A DNA stretch of 51,342 nucleotides from Bacteroidota bacterium (GTDB taxonomy: Bacteria; Bacteroidota; Bacteroidia; 2-12-FULL-35-15). Positions within the stretch are counted from its first letter, which is position 1, and every line of letters begins with the position of its first letter. The notes under the pieces are model-generated. The model was not told where the DNA came from. It made no database searches and worked only from the letters and a program-made list of their open reading frames with translations. Below, piece after piece: positions 45,797 to 51,342 of this stretch. Made by a program: the position numbers and the translations under genes. Location of the stretch: positions 84,644-135,985 of the forward strand of contig JAFLBF010000009.1 in NCBI GenBank assembly GCA_017303895.1, read 5' to 3'.

Positions 45797-46894
45797 TTCG
45801 ATCCTTTTTCGTTCAATGATACCTCCGCCTACCAGATCATCGCCTTCATAGAATACAGCTGACTGACCGGGAGCAATAGCTGAAACCGGACTATGAAACA
45901 ACACATCCAATTTATCTTCCAAATGCTTAATGCTTGCAATTGTCCCGGGATCTTTATATCGGATCTTGGTCAATGCTTCGAAATTATCAGGCAACGTAGC
46001 GTATTTAATAAGGTTATATTTCCCAACTGTCATTTGTTGTTGCTCCAGATCTTCTTTTGTCCCCAATACAACAGTATTCGACTCCGGAACTATCTCTAAT
46101 ACATGTAATGGCTCTCCCACTGCTATTTCCAGTCCCTTTCTTTGACCAATGGTATAAAATGGGTAACCACGATGCTTCCCTAATACTTTTCCACTGCGAT
46201 CAACAAAATTTCCTCCATCCACCTTTTGTTCCAATCCATCCACTTTTCGCTTCAAGAAACCACGATAATCATTATCGGGTACAAAGCAGATTTCGTAGCT
46301 TTCGCTTTTAGTTGCCAGATCAACATATCCATTGTCGATCGCCATTTGTTTGATCTCTGACTTTCTGAAATTCTGAAGTGGGAAGAGGGTTCGTTTCAAA
46401 CTCTCTTGGGTCAAGCCCCAAAGCACATACGATTGGTCTTTATTGGTATCCAATCCTTTGGAAATAACATAGCGGTCGTTCTCCTGACGAATACGTGCAT
46501 AATGTCCGGTTGCAATAAACTCACAATCCAGCATATCGGCACGTTTTAATAAAGCTTCCCATTTGATATGCGTATTACACAACACACATGGATTTGGAGT
46601 TCTTCCGGCTAAATATTCATCCACGAAATTATCAATGATATAATTACCAAACTCATTCCGTATATCCAAGATATAATGAGGAAATCCCAAATTAACAGCC
46701 AGCATTCTGGCATCATTAATAGAATCCAAACTGCAACAACCAGTTTCTTTTGACGATCCACCGGAAGAGGCATAATCCCATGTTTTCATGGTGATCCCTA
46801 CTACTTCATATCCTTGCTCATGCAATAACAACGCAGCGATGGAACTATCAATACCACCGCTCATTGCTAATAAAACTTTTCCTTTTTTGCTCAT
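45791..46894 (-). CDS. mnmA: tRNA 2-thiouridine synthase MnmA
   Basis: 367 residues, the normal length. It has the PP-loop SGGIDSS (12-18), the catalytic cysteines Cys106 in NPCVLCNTHIKWE and Cys203 in YEICFVPDND, and HYARI and GQRKGL motifs. It puts the sulfur on U34 of tRNA-Lys, -Glu and -Gln. The extra cysteine pair Cys53-Cys54 lies near the N-terminus. It overlaps the upstream MORN-type gene by 1 base, so the two are co-translated. Confidence 0.96.
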   Translation of the reverse strand: MSKKGKVLLAMSGGIDSSIAALLLHEQGYEVVGITMKTWDYASSGGSSKETGCCSLDSINDARMLAVNLGFPHYILDIRNEFGNYIIDNFVDEYLAGRTPNPCVLCNTHIKWEALLKRADMLDCEFIATGHYARIRQENDRYVISKGLDTNKDQSYVLWGLTQESLKRTLFPLQNFRKSEIKQMAIDNGYVDLATKSESYEICFVPDNDYRGFLKRKVDGLEQKVDGGNFVDRSGKVLGKHRGYPFYTIGQRKGLEIAVGEPLHVLEIVPESNTVVLGTKEDLEQQQMTVGKYNLIKYATLPDNFEALTKIRYKDPGTIASIKHLEDKLDVLFHSPVSAIAPGQSAVFYEGDDLVGGGIIERKRIEL

Positions 46895-47688
46895 TACTCT
46901 CCGTTATATCCTTCGCTATAAGGATCCTTCAATTCAAATTGTTCATACATTTTCTTCTCTTTATCCTGCTGCTCTTTTGGGATAATATTCTTATCCTCTC
47001 CGATCATTCTACCATTCACATATTTATCTACCCGCTTTATCTTTCCTTCTTCATAATAATATTTCCATTCCCCATCTTTCAGATCATTCTTATAGATCCC
47101 TTCCGCATCTACTTTTCCGGAAGCATGATAATAGGTCACTTTTCCTTCTAATTTCCCTGCAATAAATTGCCCTTTATACTTAATCGTTCCACTCTCAAAG
47201 TATTTAGTAACCGGACCATCTTGTACTCCATTTTTCCATGTGCGGATCTCAGAAACCTGACCATTTCTATAATACACCTTTGAAATGCCATTTTTCTGAC
47301 CATTTGAATAATTCTCCTCCGAAATGATCACCTCTTCCTCATCAAAGAATTTCCAAAGACTGTCTTTCTTTTCATTCACATACTTCCCTTGCGCCATTAA
47401 CTTGCCACCCGGATGATAAAGCTTTGCATAAGAAACGGTCCCATTTTTATAAAAATTCATTTCTGCTCTTGGAACACCCGTATCGTAATAATACGTGAAT
47501 TTCCCTACAGGCTTATCGTTAACAAAATTACCATCATAGACCTTCTTTTTATTCTGGTCTAATTTGATCCAATGCCCTTGCTTTTTCCCTGAAGCATCCG
47601 TTTTGTTAGGTGCTTCCTGTGCATTTACAACCATTGTTGAAATAAACACCGCTACTATTAATATTGCTCTAAAATTCATAAAACGCAT
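46894..47688 (-). CDS. Secreted MORN-type repeat protein (YwqK-like)
   Basis: 264 residues with a signal peptide (about 1-23, ending VVNAQ) and about eight MORN_2-like repeats (GHWIKLD..GKVYDGNF, GKFTYYYDTG, NGISKVYYRNGQ, GEWKYYYEEGKI). MORN-type sheets form elongated beta-hairpin stacks. Because it is secreted, an antitoxin role sometimes given to the YwqK family is unlikely; an envelope structural role is more plausible. It precedes mnmA with a 1-base overlap. Confidence 0.85.
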   Translation of the reverse strand: MRFMNFRAILIVAVFISTMVVNAQEAPNKTDASGKKQGHWIKLDQNKKKVYDGNFVNDKPVGKFTYYYDTGVPRAEMNFYKNGTVSYAKLYHPGGKLMAQGKYVNEKKDSLWKFFDEEEVIISEENYSNGQKNGISKVYYRNGQVSEIRTWKNGVQDGPVTKYFESGTIKYKGQFIAGKLEGKVTYYHASGKVDAEGIYKNDLKDGEWKYYYEEGKIKRVDKYVNGRMIGEDKNIIPKEQQDKEKKMYEQFELKDPYSEGYNGE

Positions 47689-47809
47689 TTTTTGATATAA
47701 CGCTAATTGGATGAAAAGTTACAATGAAATTCATACCCGCCAGATCACTGACAAAAGTACGAAAAATACAGGTAGCAGCTTTCAAAAAGTAAGCCAAGAA
47801 TAATTGCCC

Positions 47810-48961
47810 TTAAGAATTGATCTTTTTAAAGAGTTGATCTACCCCATCTACGAAAGTACTCCATTCGAATCGTTTCTTTTCGGAGATCGTATTTCGAGTG
47901 AACAACTCTTCCCTATTATTTGAAAAATAGTCCACAATGGCATCAGCAATGGAAACCGGATCGATCGCTGTTACATACCCCACCTTGTTATGAGGAACGA
48001 TCTCCGGCAAGCCTCCAACACTGGTTACTAACATTGGTTTTTCGAAATGATAGGCGATCTGAGTGACTCCACTTTGTGTGGCAGTTCGATAAGGCTGAGC
48101 AACTATATTGGCTGCAGAGAAGTAATATTTCACTTCTTCTGATTCAATGTATTCTGTTCTTAAAATTACACGATCAGAAATACCTTTATTTTCTATCAAC
48201 TGCTTATAAGGCTCCGGATCCTCATAAAATTCACCTGCCACAATTAACTTAATTCCCAGCTGTTTTATCCGCTCATCGGCCATTGCTTCCAGCAAAAGAT
48301 CAAGTCCTTTGTATTTTCTGATAAAACCAAAAAAGAGGATATACTTTTTATCGATATCCAAGTTTAAATGCTTAAGTGAAGATATCCGTTCTTGCTTATC
48401 TCCAAATATATCATAGATGGGATGAGGTAAAAAGGCTTTGTTGGAGGAATCTGTAAAAACATTTAGATCATCCAGCACGGCCTGTGACATGGCCACAAAT
48501 CCATGGCAGGATCGAACAAAATATTTTGTAAAAAGAGAATCACCTATTCTTTTCTCGTGAGGAATAACATTATCAGTTATTGCAATCACTTTTATGTTTG
48601 TTCTCCATTTTACCAATCGAGCTATGGTTCCAAGACAAGGCCCCATGAAAGGAAGCCAGTAACGAATAATGATATAATCCGGTCTTTCTTTTTTTATTCT
48701 GCGGGCTACACTCCACCAGGTAAATGGATTAATGGAATTGATGCGTGTTTCGATTGCAATATCTTGAGGTCCTTTTCCAGAATCAAACTGTGTTTTGCCC
48801 GGGAACAAAAAATTAGGATATTGAAGAGAGAACGAAATGATCCTACTGTCTTTCCCCGCTTTTCCAATCGCTCTGCAAAAGGCTTCATTAAAATTGGCTA
48901 TTCCTCCACGCAGGGGAAAAGCCGGACCGACAATGATAACCTTTTGATTTGTAGCAGACAT
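47810..48961 (-). CDS. GT4-family glycosyltransferase
   Basis: 383 residues, a typical GT-B fold. The N-terminal acceptor domain has GPAFPLRGGIANFN, and the C-terminal donor domain has LFFGFIRKYKGLDLLLEA and the ExxxxxxE-type region QPYRTATQSGVTQIAYHFEKPM followed by VGGLPEIV. It transfers a sugar from an activated nucleotide donor, probably to an envelope polysaccharide or lipid. No neighbouring glycan genes allow a finer call. A minus-strand TATCTTTG (48974-48967) lies 6 bases before the start codon, suggesting a near-leaderless mRNA. Confidence 0.9.
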   Translation of the reverse strand: MSATNQKVIIVGPAFPLRGGIANFNEAFCRAIGKAGKDSRIISFSLQYPNFLFPGKTQFDSGKGPQDIAIETRINSINPFTWWSVARRIKKERPDYIIIRYWLPFMGPCLGTIARLVKWRTNIKVIAITDNVIPHEKRIGDSLFTKYFVRSCHGFVAMSQAVLDDLNVFTDSSNKAFLPHPIYDIFGDKQERISSLKHLNLDIDKKYILFFGFIRKYKGLDLLLEAMADERIKQLGIKLIVAGEFYEDPEPYKQLIENKGISDRVILRTEYIESEEVKYYFSAANIVAQPYRTATQSGVTQIAYHFEKPMLVTSVGGLPEIVPHNKVGYVTAIDPVSIADAIVDYFSNNREELFTRNTISEKKRFEWSTFVDGVDQLFKKINS

Positions 48962-48984
48962 ATCAGCAAAGATAAGTTTTTTAC

Positions 48985-48992
48985 TACATTTG
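48985..48992 (+). promoter_or_regulatory. -7 box of the M2 peptidase gene
   Basis: TACATTTG matches TAnnTTTG and lies 24 bases before the ATG at 49017. A -33 element at normal spacing is not apparent. It is back-to-back with the glycosyltransferase box. Confidence 0.4.
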
Positions 48993-49016
48993 CTATCCTA
49001 TCAAAAATTAAATAAA

Positions 49017-50837
49017 ATGAAAAAGAGCATATTATTGTTAGCAGGTGTCATAACACTCTTTGCGTGTGGGAATGACAAAGAACATCAGGAAAATGAAAAC
49101 AAAGCGATCCAGGACAGCGTTACCGCATTTCTAACCGATTACAATAAAAAATATCAGGAGATCAATATAGTTGCCAACGAAGCTTCCTGGTTAACTCAAA
49201 TTCGCATCGTGGAAGGTGATTCAACCAATGCTGTTGCCAATAATAAAGCACAGGAAGAGTTAGCAAAATTCACGGGTAGTACAGCCAACATAGAAATGGC
49301 AACAAAATTCCTAAAACAACAGGATAAATTAACGCCTATTCAAGTAAAACAATTAAAAGCCGTTCTATACAAAGCCGCAAACAATCCCGAGACCTTGCAA
49401 GATCTGGTAAAGACCAGAATAAAAGCCGAAACAGAACAAACAGAAAAATTATTCGGATTCGACTTTAAAATAGATGGCAAATCGGTTTCAACCAATGATA
49501 TAGATGCAATTTTGGCCCATGAAAAGAACATGGGCAAACGTTTGAAAGCCTGGGAATCGAGCAAGGAGGTTGGTAAAGGTCTGAAAAGCGGCTTGGCAGG
49601 ACTACGTGACTTAAGAAACAAAACCGTTCAAGGTTTAGGCTATAAAGATTATTTTGAATATCAGGTTTCGGACTATGGAATGAGTACACAAGAGATGATC
49701 GATATGTTGCAAAAGTTCAATAAAGAACTGTATCCATTATTCAGAGAGTTACATACCTATGCTCGCTACGAACTTGCAAAAAAATATGGAGAGAAAAATG
49801 TACCGGATCTTATTCCTGCACATTGGCTGCCGAATCGCTGGGGACAAGATTGGAGTAGTTTGGTAGAGGTTGAAGGTATTAATTTAGACAGTGCATTGAA
49901 AACAAAAGATGCGGAATGGATCGTAAAACAAGGAGAGCGCTTTTATGTCAGTTTAGGGTTCCCGGAATTACCAAAATCATTCTGGGAAAAATCGGATCTG
50001 TATCCTGCTCCGGCAGATGCCAAATACAAAAAGAACAACCATGCCTCCGCTTGGCATATGGATTATGATCAAGATGTAAGATCATTGATGAGTGTGATCC
50101 CGAACAGTGAGTGGTATGAAACCTCACACCATGAATTAGGTCACATTTATTATTATTTATCGTATAGCAATCCTGATGTTCCTGTTCTTTTAAGAGAAGG
50201 TGCCAACAGAGCATATCACGAGGCACTTGGCAGCATGATGGGCATGGCTGCGATGCAAAAACCATTCATGGAAAATCTTGATCTTATTCCAAAAGGAACA
50301 AAGACAGATGAGATGAAATCCCTGTTAAAAGAAGCATTGAATTATGTTGTATTCATCCCTTTCAGCACAGGTACAATGAGCATGTTTGAGCATGATCTTT
50401 ACTCCAACAACTTACCGGTTGATCAGTTCAATAAACGCTGGTGGGAACTGGCTGCAAAATATCAGGGAATTGCTCCTAGTAAAGAACGTGGTGAAGAATA
50501 TTGTGATGCAGCCACTAAAACACATATCAATGATGATGCGGCACAGTACTATGATTATGCACTTTCATTTGTTCTGTTGTTCCAGGTGCATGACCACATT
50601 TCGAAGAACATTTTGCATCAGGATCCGCATGCTACCAATTATTATGGTAATAAGGAAGTTGGAAAGTTCATTGCAGAGATCATGAAACCTGGAGCAAGTG
50701 CCGACTGGAGAAAACTTTTGAAAGAAAAAACAGGTAGTGATCTAAGTGCAAAAGCGATGTTGGATTACTTTGCCCCATTAATGGATTATTTGAAAAAAGA
50801 GAATGCCGGAAGAAAATACACCTTACCGGAGATGTAA
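49017..50837 (+). CDS. M2-family (ACE-like) peptidyl-dipeptidase lipoprotein
   Basis: 606 residues from the ATG at 49017; an in-frame TTG at 48990 lies inside the promoter. The signal peptide ends with the lipobox LFAC and the mature protein starts CGNDKE, so it is a lipoprotein. The zinc motif is His372-Glu-Leu-Gly-His376, and the third ligand is Glu402 in YHEALG. Its spacing from the motif is 30 residues against 28 in human ACE. Members cut dipeptides from peptide C-termini. Monocistronic. Confidence 0.93.
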   Translation: MKKSILLLAGVITLFACGNDKEHQENENKAIQDSVTAFLTDYNKKYQEINIVANEASWLTQIRIVEGDSTNAVANNKAQEELAKFTGSTANIEMATKFLKQQDKLTPIQVKQLKAVLYKAANNPETLQDLVKTRIKAETEQTEKLFGFDFKIDGKSVSTNDIDAILAHEKNMGKRLKAWESSKEVGKGLKSGLAGLRDLRNKTVQGLGYKDYFEYQVSDYGMSTQEMIDMLQKFNKELYPLFRELHTYARYELAKKYGEKNVPDLIPAHWLPNRWGQDWSSLVEVEGINLDSALKTKDAEWIVKQGERFYVSLGFPELPKSFWEKSDLYPAPADAKYKKNNHASAWHMDYDQDVRSLMSVIPNSEWYETSHHELGHIYYYLSYSNPDVPVLLREGANRAYHEALGSMMGMAAMQKPFMENLDLIPKGTKTDEMKSLLKEALNYVVFIPFSTGTMSMFEHDLYSNNLPVDQFNKRWWELAAKYQGIAPSKERGEEYCDAATKTHINDDAAQYYDYALSFVLLFQVHDHISKNILHQDPHATNYYGNKEVGKFIAEIMKPGASADWRKLLKEKTGSDLSAKAMLDYFAPLMDYLKKENAGRKYTLPEM

Positions 50838-50840
50838 TAA

Positions 50841-50867
50841 AAAAGGGGCTTTTAAAGCCCTTTTTTT
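50841..50867. terminator. Bidirectional intrinsic terminator
   Basis: Stem 50841-50850 with 50856-50865 around GGGCT/AGCCC, A-rich left and T-rich right, between the convergent M2 and M16 peptidase genes. Confidence 0.75.
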
Positions 50868-50871
50868 ATTA

Positions 50872-51342
50872 TTATTTTTTTTTTGACATATAATAAAGTG
50901 TGGAGCAATTTTCGTCTCTAAATATTTGATTGGCTTGTGTCATCATTTCTTCTTGAGTAACGGCCAAATACTTTTCCACTTCTTTATTGATAAAATTAGC
51001 ATCACCCAATAATTCAGAGATCGCTAAATTGGTGGCCTTATTTAGCACATCTACTTCACCAAATGTATGAGAGGATTCCATTTTATTTTTCACTTTGGTC
51101 AACTCATCAGCACTTACCGGTTCGGTCTTCATTTTATTCAATTCAACAGCAATTGCAGCCTCAGCTTTTTTCATATCGACACCAGCCACTAATTTACCAG
51201 AAATAACAAACAAGCCTTTATCAAAATCACCCATGACGTAGGCATGGATATCACTGAACAGCTGTTTGTCTTTTACAAGTACATTGTATAAACGCGAGGA
51301 ATTGCCTCTCGACAGAACATCTGAGATCAGATCGACAGCATA
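50872..51342 (-). CDS. M16-family peptidase, C-terminal part only
   Basis: The frame is open to the right edge of the window, so the start and the catalytic HXXEH domain lie outside. The visible 156 residues begin in DLISDVLSRGNSSRLYNVL, the conserved segment of the insulinase-like C-terminal domain, and continue with AYVMGDFDKGLFVISGKL and a helical end. Such proteins are zinc peptidases or their inactive partners, often periplasmic in this phylum. Ends in a lysine-rich tail, MSKKK. Confidence 0.85.
   Translation of the reverse strand, partial: YAVDLISDVLSRGNSSRLYNVLVKDKQLFSDIHAYVMGDFDKGLFVISGKLVAGVDMKKAEAAIAVELNKMKTEPVSADELTKVKNKMESSHTFGEVDVLNKATNLAISELLGDANFINKEVEKYLAVTQEEMMTQANQIFRDENCSTLYYMSKKK

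Noticed and set aside
46894..47688. Toxin-antitoxin antitoxin (YwqK label) for the MORN-type protein
   Set aside because: The protein has a signal peptide and no toxin gene beside it; mnmA is its co-transcribed partner.

Overview
The window is AT-rich chromosomal DNA from a member of the Bacteroidota. The evidence is internal. There are type IX secretion (T9SS) sorting domains and a PorZ-like protein. Promoters fit the TTG / TAnnTTTG pattern of this phylum, and Shine-Dalgarno sites are almost absent. Rho carries the long disordered insert of the phylum, and there is a flexirubin-type tyrosine ammonia-lyase operon and a tmRNA tag GESDYAMAA. The order cannot be fixed from the sequence. I see no phage, plasmid, insertion sequence or CRISPR array; gene content is mostly core with a few lineage-specific membrane and secreted proteins.

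Layout. 1-4310 is the 3' part of a giant repeat-built T9SS cargo protein. 4364-10911 is a pigment/lipid locus: a CrtI-like oxidoreductase diverges from an operon of tyrosine ammonia-lyase, FabG-like reductase, ketosynthase, acyl carrier protein and LpxL-like acyltransferase. 11037-13814 holds a pentapeptide-repeat protein, a secreted esterase and two membrane proteins (YitT-like, DUF4199) that follow rho (13870-15459). 15705-18742 has a small secreted protein, truA and an MsbA-type ABC exporter. 18727-23165 is uvrA with a downstream TMTC-like membrane/TPR protein.

23204-24933 is the most unusual part: an ECF sigma factor gene with a long leader and a 9-base Shine-Dalgarno match, a small conserved ORF, the tmRNA gene, and a 110-base multi-hairpin element directly after the tmRNA. 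25006-28934 holds lpxD, a PlsC-type acyltransferase, a protein of unknown function, a crotonase lacking one catalytic glutamate, and a short GSSxYGA-repeat protein. 28994-30877 holds efp and an NtrC-type regulator without a helix-turn-helix.

30879-38871 has TamB (apparently started at ATT), tsaD, and three cell-envelope or flavoprotein genes. The porZ-recO-M42 peptidase-TPR-TonB domain genes (38873-45262) run as one dense minus-strand unit into the NQO-like and DUF4421 genes. A tRNA-Arg(CCG) abuts a small membrane protein gene. mnmA with a MORN-type protein, a GT4 glycosyltransferase, an ACE-like M2 dipeptidase lipoprotein and the C-terminal part of an M16 peptidase complete the window.

How the parts connect. 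Envelope biogenesis dominates: LpxD, LpxL-like and PlsC-type acyltransferases, TamB, MsbA-like exporter, PorZ and two T9SS sorting domains. RNA and translation functions form the second theme: Rho, TruA, MnmA, TsaD, EF-P, tmRNA and tRNA-Arg.
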